Notes under the pieces: generated by a model
The model's database searches: none
Seen by the model: the letters and a program-made list of their open reading frames with translations, nothing else
Told to the model about the DNA's origin: nothing
Assembly: GCF_026262505.1 (NCBI RefSeq)
Contig: NC_067205.1
Span: 10,044,001-10,108,000, forward strand
DNA: 64,000 nucleotides
DNA from: Trichomonas vaginalis G3
Lineage: Eukaryota > Parabasalia > Trichomonadida > Trichomonadidae
Direction of reading: 5' to 3'
Part shown: piece after piece, positions 19,907 to 29,349 of the stretch
Layout: each line of letters begins with the position of its first letter
Position numbering within the stretch: the stretch's first letter is position 1
Translations under genes and position numbers: made by a program

Positions 19907-22900
19907 ATGATTGAACTTGATGAGTTTTCATTACAGATCAATATAATTGATACAGTTCAATGGGAAACAGATAGAAGATTCGATCAAGAAACAGTAACAA
20001 ACAGTAATCGTGAAATAAAGCGTTCTCCTTGGTTTCAAATCTTCGGCACTACAGAAACAGGAGAACATGAATGCTTAATTGTTCATGGTTTCTTCCCAGA
20101 GATATATGTTAACTGTCCTTCTAATCCAAATGAGCTCGAACAGTTCACTTCAGAACTAATTTCTTACATAGAGCGTGATTTTGGCGATACTTGCATTAAA
20201 TCTTACGATTATGCCGAATATATACCAGCCTACGGTTATCAAGACAAGTGCAAATTCATCAGATTATTCCTTGTTCAACCAGATCAACAACAACAGCTAG
20301 GACGACACATAAATGCATTCGCCTGGAATGGAAAACCACATCATGCATACGAAGCACACTTCCCAAACTTTATAAAATTTTTATCAAAATATAATTTGAC
20401 AGGATTTGGTTATATCCGTCTCAAACACGCCTGGAGAGTTAAATCAATACTTAGTAGATACGGAACTGAAGTACATTGCCGTGTAGAAGATATAATTGTC
20501 GATTCTTTTAATCAGCATTCTCAATTACTTTCTCATCTTCGATTTATATGGGCAGAACAACGAGATCTCAGACGTAGATTAGGTATCTCATCACAACCAC
20601 CTGTTACAAGCACTGCCCGAAAAGATATTATTTTCACACAGCGACCACCAACGATTAAACCAAGCCAAGCACCTCCTTTAACGCAAGAACTCGAAGATCT
20701 ACTCAAGTACATTGAAGTTTTCGATCCTGACAAAGATCCTCAGAAATTAATTGAAGAAGAAAAGAAAACACAATTAGAAATTGATTCAATTATGAAAGAC
20801 GACAGCGGAATCAATTACCACACGCCTAATTCATTTGTAGAAGGTCGTATTTCGCAAGTATTGCAGCCCTCGATGTCACAGATGAAAGAGAAACCCTTAG
20901 TTCAAACAATCGCGAGCAAATTATTGAAATCAAAAAATGTTTTAGTTGTTGAAGAAGAAAAAAATTCAGAAGAAAGTTCATCAAAAGAGAAAACTCAAAA
21001 TTCTCAAAAAGAACAAGATATAGAAACAGGAGAACATGGCTCGCAATTCCTCAAGGTTCTTTTCATTGAAGTAGGCTGTTCTTCAAGAGGAAAACTTCTT
21101 CCTAACCCTGCAATGGATCAAATTGTTTGTGCTTGTTTTACTTTGATGATTGATAAAGAAATCATTGAAAAAGTGACATTTTGGGTTGGTCCAAATTTAG
21201 TTATAGGAGAAAAAGTAGAGTTCTTTAGTTCAGAAAGGGAATTGCTTGTTGGCGTTATTAACTATATTCTTAAGATTGATCCTGATATCATTGTTGGATG
21301 GAATATCGAAAGAGAAAGTGTTTTTTACATAAATGAAAGATGTAAAATTCTAGGAATCAAAGATTTTTACGCAGAAGTTTCAAGGACAGGAAAAAATCCA
21401 CACGCAATGGATGAAGTCAGATACATAGAAGGTAGACTGACTGTTAATCTATGGCGTGTTGTTAGACATCAAGCTGCTTTGAGATCTTATACTTTGGCAA
21501 GTGTTTCTGATCATTTTTTAGGTACAAAATTTCCTGACATTAAACAAAGCCAAATATCTTATTGGCTGCATAGTGCTCCATTTAGGTTTGTCTCTTATTG
21601 TAGAAAGAGAGCAACCGTGATTATATCTATTTGTCTTGCAATGAATTTCGTTGAATATTACTGCGAATTGTCATCAATTATTGGTGCTGATTTCGCTTCA
21701 ACTTATTCTAGAGGCAGTCAATTCCAAATTGAAAGTTTGTTGATAAGAGTTTCGAAGAGATTAGGTTTTTGTTTACCTTCTCCAACGAGATTTGAAGTTT
21801 CTCAACAAAGAGCACCAATGGCTCTTCCTTTAGTTATGGAGCCAATGAGTGGTTTCTATTCTGATCCTGTTTTAGTCATCGATTTCCAGTCTTTGTATCC
21901 TTCTTCTATCATCGCTTATAACCTCGATTATACATCAATTGTTGGTAGAACAGAAGATGCAAATACTGGTGGTCGTTTGGGAGTTTACGAGCACAAAGTT
22001 CCTACAAGAGTTTTAGAGGAATTACTCGAAAACGGGAAAATAATAAATACTCCAAACGATGTATTATACGTAACTAAAGACGTAAGACCTGGTTTGTTAC
22101 CTGCAATGCTCGACCAAATACTAAATTTAAGAGCATTTATTAAACAAACACTTAAAAAAACAAAGAATGCGAAAATGAAGTCGATTTTAGATGCAAGACA
22201 AATGGCTTTGAAAGTCATTGCTGCTTGTACGTACGGATATACTTCAGCGCATTTCTCTGGCCGTATGCCTTGTGTTGAATTAAGTGATTCAATTGTTGAA
22301 TGTTCGCGTCACGTTTTGGAATTTACATTGAATTACATTGAAAAAAATTATCCTGAATTAAGTGTTTTATATGGAGATACTGACTCATTGTTTGTTATGA
22401 TGCCTCCTGCATCTACCGAGAAATGTTTCCAATTTGCAGACAAGCTTTGCGAAGAGATTACTTCGATTTTTCCTTCTCCTATTCGAATTAAAATCGAAAA
22501 AATTTACAGAGGATGTTTCTTAGTGAACAAAAAGAGATACTGCGGATTAGTGTATGAAACAGCTGACCAACAAGTACCAACATTCGATGTTAAAGGTCTT
22601 GAAATGAAGCGAAGAGATTCATGTCCATTTACAGCGAGAGTTATGACTGAAGTTATTCTTTCCATTATAAAAACAAAAGACATAAAAGAAGCTGAAGTTA
22701 TTTTTAAACAAAACATCAGCAAACTTTGTCATAACATCATCCCAATCCATGAATTATTCTTCGCAAGAGAACTAAGACTTGGAACATACAAAGCTTTAGA
22801 ACCTCCTGGAGCCTTCGTTGCAAGAAGACAGATGAGTGTTGATCCAATGATGGAACCTTTATATGGACAAAGATTGCAATATATTGTTGTTTCTTCAAGC

Positions 22901-23431
22901 CCTGGAAGTAGGTTAGTAGATAAGGTTGTTTCCCCTGAAGAGTATTTGGAAAGGAATATGAGAGTCTGTACTAAATACTACGTCGAGAAACAATTAGTTC
23001 CTGCTTTAGGAAGAGTTTTAGAAACAATGGGTGTGGATGTTTCAAAATGGATCAAAAATGTTAGTGTAGAATTAAACAGACTGCCTCTTTATATAGGAAA
23101 AGGAAGCACTGTTATTGAACAGTTTTGTGTTTCTGCACAATGCCCTTTGTGCGGAAACCAGTGCTCTACACAATCACCTGTCTGTAATAGATGCTTAACG
23201 AGAGCAGGAAGAAAACAATCGTTGATAGAGCTGATTAAAAGAATTAAATCTTGTCAGAAAATTATCAACGAAAATGGCGAAAGATGCAATGATTGCATAG
23301 GAGATCCGGGTACAACAGTGAATTGCTGCATGTGCTCTGGCTGTAATGTATTCTGGGAAACAAAACTGGCTGAAGAGCAGCTGAATGTTTACCAATCATA
23401 TTACAATGCATTGAAGAGATTAGTTAACTAA
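19907..23431 (+). CDS. REV3: DNA polymerase zeta catalytic subunit REV3
   Basis: A 1,174-aa family B polymerase for translesion synthesis. The N-terminal region (1-270) matches the REV3/Pol delta N-terminal domain. The exonuclease region (about 380-560) opens with LFIEVGCSSRGKLLPNP, close to the REV3 pattern and lacking the proofreading DxE of Pol delta. Polymerase motifs: A as DFQSLYPSSI (about 658), B around ACTYGYTSAHFSG (about 773), C as YGDTDSLF (about 820). The C terminus has CysA CPLCGNQCSTQSPVCNRC (about 1,078) and a cysteine-rich CysB (about 1,116-1,146), which in REV3 holds an Fe-S cluster and binds accessory subunits. It is shorter than yeast REV3 (about 1,500 aa), mostly through loss of the low-complexity middle. 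Single intact frame; the stop TAA is followed by AATAAA. Confidence 0.9.
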   Translation: MIELDEFSLQINIIDTVQWETDRRFDQETVTNSNREIKRSPWFQIFGTTETGEHECLIVHGFFPEIYVNCPSNPNELEQFTSELISYIERDFGDTCIKSYDYAEYIPAYGYQDKCKFIRLFLVQPDQQQQLGRHINAFAWNGKPHHAYEAHFPNFIKFLSKYNLTGFGYIRLKHAWRVKSILSRYGTEVHCRVEDIIVDSFNQHSQLLSHLRFIWAEQRDLRRRLGISSQPPVTSTARKDIIFTQRPPTIKPSQAPPLTQELEDLLKYIEVFDPDKDPQKLIEEEKKTQLEIDSIMKDDSGINYHTPNSFVEGRISQVLQPSMSQMKEKPLVQTIASKLLKSKNVLVVEEEKNSEESSSKEKTQNSQKEQDIETGEHGSQFLKVLFIEVGCSSRGKLLPNPAMDQIVCACFTLMIDKEIIEKVTFWVGPNLVIGEKVEFFSSERELLVGVINYILKIDPDIIVGWNIERESVFYINERCKILGIKDFYAEVSRTGKNPHAMDEVRYIEGRLTVNLWRVVRHQAALRSYTLASVSDHFLGTKFPDIKQSQISYWLHSAPFRFVSYCRKRATVIISICLAMNFVEYYCELSSIIGADFASTYSRGSQFQIESLLIRVSKRLGFCLPSPTRFEVSQQRAPMALPLVMEPMSGFYSDPVLVIDFQSLYPSSIIAYNLDYTSIVGRTEDANTGGRLGVYEHKVPTRVLEELLENGKIINTPNDVLYVTKDVRPGLLPAMLDQILNLRAFIKQTLKKTKNAKMKSILDARQMALKVIAACTYGYTSAHFSGRMPCVELSDSIVECSRHVLEFTLNYIEKNYPELSVLYGDTDSLFVMMPPASTEKCFQFADKLCEEITSIFPSPIRIKIEKIYRGCFLVNKKRYCGLVYETADQQVPTFDVKGLEMKRRDSCPFTARVMTEVILSIIKTKDIKEAEVIFKQNISKLCHNIIPIHELFFARELRLGTYKALEPPGAFVARRQMSVDPMMEPLYGQRLQYIVVSSSPGSRLVDKVVSPEEYLERNMRVCTKYYVEKQLVPALGRVLETMGVDVSKWIKNVSVELNRLPLYIGKGSTVIEQFCVSAQCPLCGNQCSTQSPVCNRCLTRAGRKQSLIELIKRIKSCQKIINENGERCNDCIGDPGTTVNCCMCSGCNVFWETKLAEEQLNVYQSYYNALKRLVN

Positions 23432-23642
23432 AATAAATATTATTTGTTAGATTCTTATTAAAATTTAAAGCTTTTTGAATTTAGAAATTTAGATTTCAAT
23501 GATTTTGTAAATATTGTCAAATTTGGAAAGAAAAATCACTTTCATTTTCAACTGCTTTTGGATGATTTCGGATCTACAAGTATTGAAATGAAAATTTAGT
23601 TAACTTATATCTAAAGTACTCATACAGCTAGTTTTTCGACAA

Positions 23643-23715
23643 GGTCTTGTGGCCCAATGGATAAGGCGTCGGCCTTCGAAGCCGAAGATTGAGGGTTCGA
23701 GTCCCCCCAAGATCG
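23643..23715 (+). tRNA. tRNA-Arg (anticodon TCG)
   Basis: A 73-base cloverleaf. The acceptor stem GGTCTTG/CAAGATC pairs fully, with one G-T. A D arm around CCCAATGGATAAGG follows. The anticodon stem TCGGC/GCCGA encloses loop CTTCGAA, giving anticodon TCG (reads CGA). The T loop is TTCGAGT with stem GAGGG/CCCCC (one A-C mismatch). The box B-like GGTTCGAGTCC is the expected internal Pol III promoter part. A TTTTTT run starts 8 bases downstream and can serve as terminator. CCA is not encoded. Confidence 0.95.
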
Positions 23716-23719
23716 GATT

Positions 23720-23732
23720 ATTTTTTCTTTTT
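23720..23732 (+). terminator. Pol III T-run terminator after tRNA-Arg
   Basis: ATTTTTTCTTTTTT directly downstream of the tRNA gene supplies T runs of six, typical of RNA polymerase III termination. Confidence 0.6.
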
Positions 23733-23954
23733 TCAAACTGTTATCGAAAAATAATATCAATTTTTCTTTTTTACACATGCATATTAGGTTCATTAGTTTT
23801 ATGAACTGCCATACTAATAAATCAAATAATAATGATAACATTTTATGCTAATTACAAAATAAATATTCTTCAAAACCTAATATTTTTGGCCAAAAATATA
23901 TTAATTCTTTAATTAAGCAAAATTTAAATATATTTTTATGTTCCCCAAGCTAAA

Positions 23955-24563
23955 ATGATGATCCCAAAATCACAAAAAATGTCTCACGGTCAAGATCCTA
24001 ATCAACAATTCCTAAAGAGTAGGATTTATTTCTCAAAAGGCCCTGATTCATTAGCTGCAACAGCTAACAAACACTACGTAAGTTCAAGAACTCCAGAAGA
24101 AACATTCCAACACCAACATTTTCATGGTGAGATGCCAACAACATCAAAATACAACAAAGATCAGATCGGATTAGATGCAGAAAATATTAAAGCATCAAAG
24201 GATGTCGGTACATGGATTACTGTTATTGGAATAATTCCTGGTAGATTCCAAGAAGTTAGAGAATACTTTGCACAGTTTGGAGAAATCAATCATTTTGAAG
24301 AAGGACCAGGAAATTATGGATATATAGAATTTGCATCTTCAAAAAGCGCGAAAACTCCATTAGATAAATCCCAAACAGATCCATTAATAATTACAAAGAG
24401 TTATATAGTATCAGTAGCACCAGGAAGACTGAAACCGCATTACATTTCTAAAATAGATGATAATAATGAAAAAATAAATTACTCTTCTTTTACGAAAGAG
24501 TCAAAGAGTAGGGAGAAAGTATCCTTCTTAGAAGCTATTAAGAACGCTCTCATCGGCGAATAA
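23955..24563 (+). CDS. RRM protein of the nucleoporin Nup35/Nup53 type
   Basis: A 202-aa protein. Residues 87-165 form an RRM with an atypical opening, TWITVIGIIPGRFQEVREYFAQFGEI, followed by GNYGYIEFASS and a last strand IVSVAPGRLK. This resembles the Nup35/53 (MPPN) RRM, which begins W-V-T-V-F-G-F-P and serves dimerisation rather than RNA binding. The flanking regions are short and low complexity (PEETFQHQHFHGEMPT before it; a basic tail after). No FG repeats are seen. If the call holds, it is a nuclear pore linker. Alternative: a generic RRM protein. The stop TAA is part of TAAAT. Confidence 0.55.
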   Translation: MMIPKSQKMSHGQDPNQQFLKSRIYFSKGPDSLAATANKHYVSSRTPEETFQHQHFHGEMPTTSKYNKDQIGLDAENIKASKDVGTWITVIGIIPGRFQEVREYFAQFGEINHFEEGPGNYGYIEFASSKSAKTPLDKSQTDPLIITKSYIVSVAPGRLKPHYISKIDDNNEKINYSSFTKESKSREKVSFLEAIKNALIGE

Positions 24564-24715
24564 ATTTTTTGTATAATTATTTTTATTTCAAATCAAAATT
24601 TTCTTTTTATCAAAAACATAATAAGAAAAATTAATTATTGATGAAAGTTTTATTCAGCAAAATAATTAACTTCAATCAAACCATCAAAAAAAATTTCGCA
24701 TAAAAATAACTAAAT

Positions 24716-25315
24716 TTAGCAGCATCCCTTGCCTTCCTTATCCTTCTTCTTTCCATCCTCGAGGTTAACTCTGCCATCCTGTGTTGGTGGTCCTGGAACG
24801 CGTTGCTTAAGAAGTGTAGAAATAGCAACTTGGAACATTCTTGAGACACCAGTGCCTGTTGTAGCAGATGTTTCAGCGTAGAGGGCGCCATTCTCTGTAG
24901 CCATGTTCTGAGCTGTCTGGAATTCTACTGTACGCTTGTCTTCAAGATCAACTTTGTTTCCGCAAACGAGGATAACAATATTCTCCTCGACGTTTGTCTT
25001 GAGCTCACGAATCCAATAAGAAACCGAATCAAAAGTCTCAGCCTTTGTAACATCGTATACAATAAATGCAATAAGAGCACTACGATAATACATTGGGGCA
25101 AGACCACGATAAACTTCCTGTCCTGCTGTATCCCAAATAAGAAGTTCGAGGTTTTGGCCATCAATATTTACGTCTTTTGTAACGAAAGCAGCTCCGATTG
25201 TTGGATTAACATTTTCTGGGGCACTTCCTGATACATATTGGGTAACAATACTTGTCTTTCCAACACCACTATCGCCGAGCAAAACGAGCTTGATCGCGTT
25301 TCCACTATCAGTCAT
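24716..25315 (-). CDS. Rab-family small GTPase, Rab5-like
   Basis: A 199-aa GTPase with all G motifs: GDSGVGKTS (G1, residues 14-22), T-I-G in switch I (G2), WDTAGQE (G3), GNKVDL (G4) and ETSA (G5). Switch II continues as EVYRGLAPMYYRSA, close to the Rab5 signature (xYHSLAPMYYRGA). The C terminus ends KGCC, a double-cysteine geranylgeranylation site. Rab5 relatives act on early endosomes. The start is supported by an Inr 9 bases upstream. Confidence 0.9.
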   Translation of the reverse strand: MTDSGNAIKLVLLGDSGVGKTSIVTQYVSGSAPENVNPTIGAAFVTKDVNIDGQNLELLIWDTAGQEVYRGLAPMYYRSALIAFIVYDVTKAETFDSVSYWIRELKTNVEENIVILVCGNKVDLEDKRTVEFQTAQNMATENGALYAETSATTGTGVSRMFQVAISTLLKQRVPGPPTQDGRVNLEDGKKKDKEGKGCC

Positions 25316-25316
25316 T

Positions 25317-25326
25317 GATTAAATGA
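25317..25326 (-). promoter_or_regulatory. Initiator element (Inr) of the Rab gene
   Basis: On the minus strand TCATTTAATC fits TCA(+1)YTY-like Inr, with A+1 at 25,324 and a 9-base leader to the ATG at 25,315. Confidence 0.7.
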
Positions 25327-25897
25327 AAAGACGGTTTTATTCTTAGTTCAACAATAACTCGAAATTATAAAAATATTATTATTCATATAATGCTGTGCAT
25401 TTAAAATAGACACAAATTTGACATCCGGACGGTTTTGACGTTCGTTGTTTCGTTTTGCCAGAAATTGCACTCAGATTGAATTATTTACTACGATCTGCTT
25501 TAAAACTTGTAGGAAAAATCAATGGGAATATATTCTCATCAAAATGTGTTGGAATTCAATACACCAGATTCTAATTTCATCATTGCATATTGTTTTGCCC
25601 ATAACAATCCATAAAACTGAGAATGGTTCAATATGCACTAAGTAACGCAAGAATAATTTTGATTCTATAGAATGAATAAAACAAAATTCGAATTTGTGCA
25701 AAACCTTTGATGCTCAGAAATGAGTGATCAAAAGTATAAGAGAAAAGGATGCAAAAATGTATAAAACTTGTTTTCTCTTACGAGAAATTAAAAAAAAAAT
25801 ATTAAATTTTTATAAAATTTTGTTACATATTAAATGAAAATTTATATGACAATGAAACATAAAATACAATGAGTGATTATCAGGAAAAGCTGCTGGT
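25327..25897. other. Intergenic region, nothing recognised
   Basis: About 570 bp between the Rab gene start and the end of the IBD gene. Only short frames without features; AT-rich. Confidence 0.55.
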
Positions 25898-26635
25898 TTA
25901 TCCCCAATTTGACATTTCTTCATTGACTGATACTGATTCCCATTCAATGGGGCAGCAGCAACAAGGATCAAGGAAAAATTCATCTTTTTCAATCGGCTTC
26001 TCTTCTGGTGAAGATGGAGCATCTGAAGTAGAAGATGAAGAAGAGGAACAGCAACCTTCGCAATTTGGTTCAATCTTCTTTGGAAAGCCGAATGTAGCTA
26101 CGCGTTCGGCCTTCTTTGTCATCTTAGCTGGATGAGATTGCTGAACTGAAGGCTGTGGTGTAATAAGGTGGTATCCAAGGCCTGGAGAATATAAGTATAC
26201 TGGAAATGGAGACATTGCGGAGCGTCTACGTATAGTCCATTGACGCTGTTCAACAAAATTGCATTTTAGATAAGGAATTGAAGTAATTAGTTCTGGAGAA
26301 CCTTCGCCACGGATGATTTCAGATGAATAGCCAAGCTTTGCAAGGGCGCCATTAATTGATGATTTACATTTATCAATAAGTAATCGTAATTGTCTTGTAT
26401 TGATTGCGATGCTTGTTCCTATCCAACAAATGCCGCATACTAAGCATCGCTTCCATTCACTTCCATCGTTTTGATAAATATATCGCTTAATAGATTCTAA
26501 ATCTGTTTGAAAAGTAAGGCATCGCATGTTCTTTTTGTATTTATGGCTCTCGCTTGATAATTCCGCACGCAATCTATTGTAATATTGCTGATCTTTTAAT
26601 GATAAAAAATCAAAAAACGCAGGTACTTGATTCAT
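25898..26635 (-). CDS. Initiator-binding domain (IBD) protein, IBP39-like
   Basis: A 245-aa protein. Residues 9-125 match the trichomonad initiator-binding domain: QQYYNRLRAELSS, then SEWKRCLVCGICWIG near 70-84 and LLIDKCKSSINGALAKLGY near 97-115. In IBP39 of T. vaginalis this winged-helix domain binds the Inr. The C-terminal half is Pro/Ser/Glu-rich with a Glu-Ser run (EGCCSSSSSSTSDAP) and a CCCCP cluster. At about 27 kDa it is shorter than IBP39 and may be a paralogous transcription factor. The Polinton begins 88 bp upstream of its start. Confidence 0.85.
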   Translation of the reverse strand: MNQVPAFFDFLSLKDQQYYNRLRAELSSESHKYKKNMRCLTFQTDLESIKRYIYQNDGSEWKRCLVCGICWIGTSIAINTRQLRLLIDKCKSSINGALAKLGYSSEIIRGEGSPELITSIPYLKCNFVEQRQWTIRRRSAMSPFPVYLYSPGLGYHLITPQPSVQQSHPAKMTKKAERVATFGFPKKIEPNCEGCCSSSSSSTSDAPSSPEEKPIEKDEFFLDPCCCCPIEWESVSVNEEMSNWG

Positions 26636-26716
26636 TGAAATTTATCTTGAAAAATTTTTATCGTCTTTCGAAAAATAACAATTATTTTAGAAAAAAGGAA
26701 TTGAACATACGATAGC

Positions 26717-26722
26717 GAAGGG
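26717..26722. repeat. Probable target-site duplication, left side of the Polinton
   Basis: GAAGGG directly before the terminal A run; GAAGGA follows the terminal T run on the right side (50,619-50,624). A 5-6 bp duplication agrees with the roughly 6-bp TSD known for Polintons. Confidence 0.6.
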
Positions 26723-26788
26723 AAAAAAAAAAAGGTAGTGGGGCTTCCAGGGGCTGCGCCCCTTCTAGCCCTGAAGATGTTTAGTATA
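26723..26788 (+). repeat. Left terminal inverted repeat of the Polinton
   Basis: An A run followed by GGTAGTGGGGCTTCCAGG, then CTAGCCCTGAAGATG and TTTAGTATA. The reverse complement is found at the right end with a handful of differences. Confidence 0.85.
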
Positions 26789-26903
26789 AATGAAGTTCTT
26801 ATATACGGGTCTTCCAGGAGCTTTTCACAAATTATATATGTTTTCATGTTTTGTCACTTTTCTGTCACTTTTCAGGAAAAAACATTTTTATTATTATATA
26901 TAA

Positions 26904-27722
26904 ATGAATTTTACAAAACCACCGTTACCGTTCTTTGGAAATAAGGGTAAATGTAAAGATATTATATTGAGAGAACTTAAGAAACTACCGAATGGTCTAA
27001 CATTTGTAGATTTGTTCGGTGGAAGTTTCTATATATCCCATTTATGTCATACAATATTCCCAGACTCAAAGATTATATGCAATGACTTCGACAACTATAT
27101 GGACCGTCTCAAACATATACCAGACACAAACAATATATTGAAAGAGTTAAAAGAAAAGATACCTATAGGTAAGATGGAACGTATACCATTAGATAAGAAA
27201 AATATTGTGAGAGAGGTTTTGAAAAAAGCAGAATATATAGACTGGGATAGTATATCTGCTAGACTATTATATAGTGGTTCTATAAGAGTTCATGACATTG
27301 AAACACTTATGTCAAAAGTTTTATATCTTAACTATACAAATGTTTTCAAAGAGGACATAGAAAAATATATTGAGGGTATAGAGTTTGTGAGATGTCATTG
27401 GACAGAGTTGTATGAAAAATATAAAGACAAGGAAAATGTTTTCTTTATAGTGGACCCGCCGTTCTATAACACATGGGATTTTCAATACCAGGTAGACTGG
27501 ACTTTGAGAGACTCTTTAGAAACTTTAGACGTTTTACATAACTGTCCATGCTTTTACTTTACATCCGATAAAAGTGGTTTGGAAACCGTTATGAGATGGT
27601 TAGAGGACATACATGACTATGAGTTTAGATATGACAAGATAGAATATGAGAGAGGTCCTATAAACCGGAGAAAGTGTCATAACAAAGAAATTTTACTAGT
27701 AAGTAAATGTGGTTTGAAATAG
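26904..27722 (+). CDS. D12-class N6-adenine DNA methyltransferase (Polinton gene)
   Basis: A 272-aa protein of the Dam/D12 class. The opening PPLPFFGNKGKCKDII and FVDLFGGSFYIS (motif I, SAM binding) are typical, as is FIVDPPFYNTWDF near residues 187-199, where DPPF is catalytic motif IV. It would methylate adenine in DNA. First gene inside the left terminal repeat, frame uninterrupted. The upstream TTTTTA spaced about 14 bases from the ATG is shared with other genes of this element. Confidence 0.85.
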   Translation: MNFTKPPLPFFGNKGKCKDIILRELKKLPNGLTFVDLFGGSFYISHLCHTIFPDSKIICNDFDNYMDRLKHIPDTNNILKELKEKIPIGKMERIPLDKKNIVREVLKKAEYIDWDSISARLLYSGSIRVHDIETLMSKVLYLNYTNVFKEDIEKYIEGIEFVRCHWTELYEKYKDKENVFFIVDPPFYNTWDFQYQVDWTLRDSLETLDVLHNCPCFYFTSDKSGLETVMRWLEDIHDYEFRYDKIEYERGPINRRKCHNKEILLVSKCGLK

Positions 27723-27838
27723 GACTACTTGTTTTAGGTTTTTTCCATTGTGTCATTTATTTATTTGACGTGGCAGAAAAGTACAGAGAATATGAAGATG
27801 AACCAATGCCTGCAAATGTTCAGTATATGTACTCGTAA
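27707..27838 (+). CDS. 43-aa single-pass membrane protein (Polinton)
   Basis: A short frame overlapping the end of the methyltransferase gene by 16 bases. Residues 3-21 (FEIGLLVLGFFHCVIYLF) form a membrane segment, followed by an acidic tyrosine-rich tail ending QYMYS. Small membrane proteins are common in Polinton-like viruses, but no family is recognised. Confidence 0.5.
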   Translation: MWFEIGLLVLGFFHCVIYLFDVAEKYREYEDEPMPANVQYMYS

Positions 27839-27861
27839 GAGATATTTTTATCTAATATTAA

Positions 27862-28161
27862 ATGGACGCACAGAACTTAGCGAATGCACAGCAACCTGGA
27901 CAACCAAACCCAGAGAATATTCCAAATGAAGTTCGAATACAAACTGCAATGGCAAACTATGGTCAAGTGCCAACAGATGTACAAATGCAAACTGCCATGT
28001 CAAATGACGCTGCGTTAGGTTTGCCACCATGGTATGCAAATATGAGATGGAAAGAGTTTTATACAAACCCGAAGTGGGATATAAACAACTTTATGCAGAT
28101 GACGCGAACACAGGAGTTGACCCAGAATATGTTTCTACCAGAGGAGAAACAGAATGTATGA
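27862..28161 (+). CDS. 99-aa Q/N-rich protein, unknown (Polinton)
   Basis: A 99-aa frame rich in Gln, Asn, Ala and Pro, with an internal near-repeat (VRIQTAMANYGQVPTDVQ and MQTAMSNDAA) and then WYANMRWKEFYTNPKWD. The start is preceded by TTTTTATCTAATATTAAATG, which fits the element's common start context. Function unknown. Confidence 0.6.
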   Translation: MDAQNLANAQQPGQPNPENIPNEVRIQTAMANYGQVPTDVQMQTAMSNDAALGLPPWYANMRWKEFYTNPKWDINNFMQMTRTQELTQNMFLPEEKQNV

Positions 28162-28229
28162 GCTCCAGTTAAAGAATGCTATGGAACTCAACAGGAAACG
28201 CAAAAGACTAGGTGGACATTAGATTTTTA

Positions 28230-28482
28230 CATATAGTAAAATGGTTTCTTTGGAAGAATAGGAAACTTCTTTCGAAATGTTGGAAGAGGTATATGGAATG
28301 GAATAAAATCTGTCGGAAGGAATTTGGAACGGAGTCAAAAATATTGGTAAAAGAGTAGGTCAGTTCGTTGGTATTATACCTAAAGACCCTGAACCAGAAG
28401 AACAAGCTCCTGTTATACAACAGCCTGAACTGCACACAGTCAAGTTGGCCAACCAAATCCAACACCTCAACCGTATTAAAAA
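28230..28482 (+). pseudogene. Remnant of a short amphipathic protein (Polinton)
   Basis: Broken reading with short glycine/tryptophan-rich basic stretches such as WNGVKNIGKRVGQF, ending in a Pro/Glu/Gln tail. In composition it resembles the protein at 32,193-32,594 and the membrane-active minor capsid proteins of adenovirus-like viruses; that comparison is inference. Confidence 0.4.
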
Positions 28483-28483
28483 A

Positions 28484-29331
28484 TTATATTTTACCGTTTC
28501 GATAGTAGTTGTATATGAAACTAAGTTCTAAGTAAAACGCATGGTATAATGGAATTATTCTTTTTCTTCCATCTGTTGTAAACCATACTTGAAAGTCTGA
28601 AAATACTTCCACTTGGTGGTTCGTATAACTTTGTAGGTTTTCGTAAAAGTCATTTGCCAAGCATAAGAAAGAGTTTTGTGCACCAGAAAATGAAGCATGA
28701 ACGATAATAGCATCTGGGTCGAAAACATTTTCATATGTTCCATTAGGGTTTTCGACTTCATAAAAGTCCGGGTGTACTGGATATTCTGCAGGCTGATTTA
28801 ACATCCTCATAAATCTATACCATGCCAAGTTGTTATATTTTGTAGAAATATAAACGTTTTCTCAAGGTCTTCTATTCTATTGATTTTAACAGTTGCATTT
28901 TTCCTGTCATAAATAATATCGAGATGGTATTCTCCTTCGTCAATGTTATACTGCTTTGCATATTCGATATAGATATCGTTTATTTTTTCTTGAAAAGCTT
29001 GAAGAGTTGTTTCTAAGTTTACAAGCAAATTCACTTGTAAAAGTTTTCCCTGTTCAAATTTCTCATACATACGTTTTTCTTTGTTATAGTATCGAACTTC
29101 AAAACCGACTGTAAATGGGAAACCATGTATGGCTTCTGAAATGAACTTCATTCTACGAAAGCCAATAGCTTTTGTGACGGATGGGTCTCTTAACCATCTT
29201 AACGGGTAGTCAAAACGATAGCCTTCATGCTTTACGGTCTCTGTCTCAAACTTTTGACCGACATTAGTAAAAAGTTCATCTAATGGTTTAGTTGTAGCAA
29301 CTCTAGAATTTTCTTTTTCTATTGAAAGCAT
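28484..29331 (-). pseudogene. Structural protein of unknown family, paralogue A (Polinton, broken)
   Basis: Related over its whole length to the region at 34,193-35,051. Shared features: TKPLDELFTN near the start, YRFDYPLRWL, AIGFRR, and in the second half SFSGAQNSFLCLANDFY, SDFQVWFTTDG and LELSFIYNY. No known domain is recognised. The two copies face opposite ways. This one starts 18 bp from the fibre gene, on the other strand, which suggests joint expression. Confidence 0.6.
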
Positions 29332-29349
29332 ATTTTATCTAGAATAAAA
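29332..29349. promoter_or_regulatory. 18-bp bidirectional promoter region (Polinton)
   Basis: Only 18 bases (ATTTTATCTAGAATAAAA core) separate the divergent start codons of paralogue A and the fibre gene. The near-identical TTTTACTTAGAATAAAAAG separates another divergent pair at 45,013-45,030. Confidence 0.5.

Noticed and set aside
23620-23841. 73-aa minus-strand frame across the tRNA
   Set aside because: Overlaps the tRNA gene in antisense and has no features.
25869-26135. 88-aa + strand frame opposite the IBD gene
   Set aside because: Antisense to a well-supported gene; its acidic composition mirrors the Ser/Glu-rich tail of the IBD protein.
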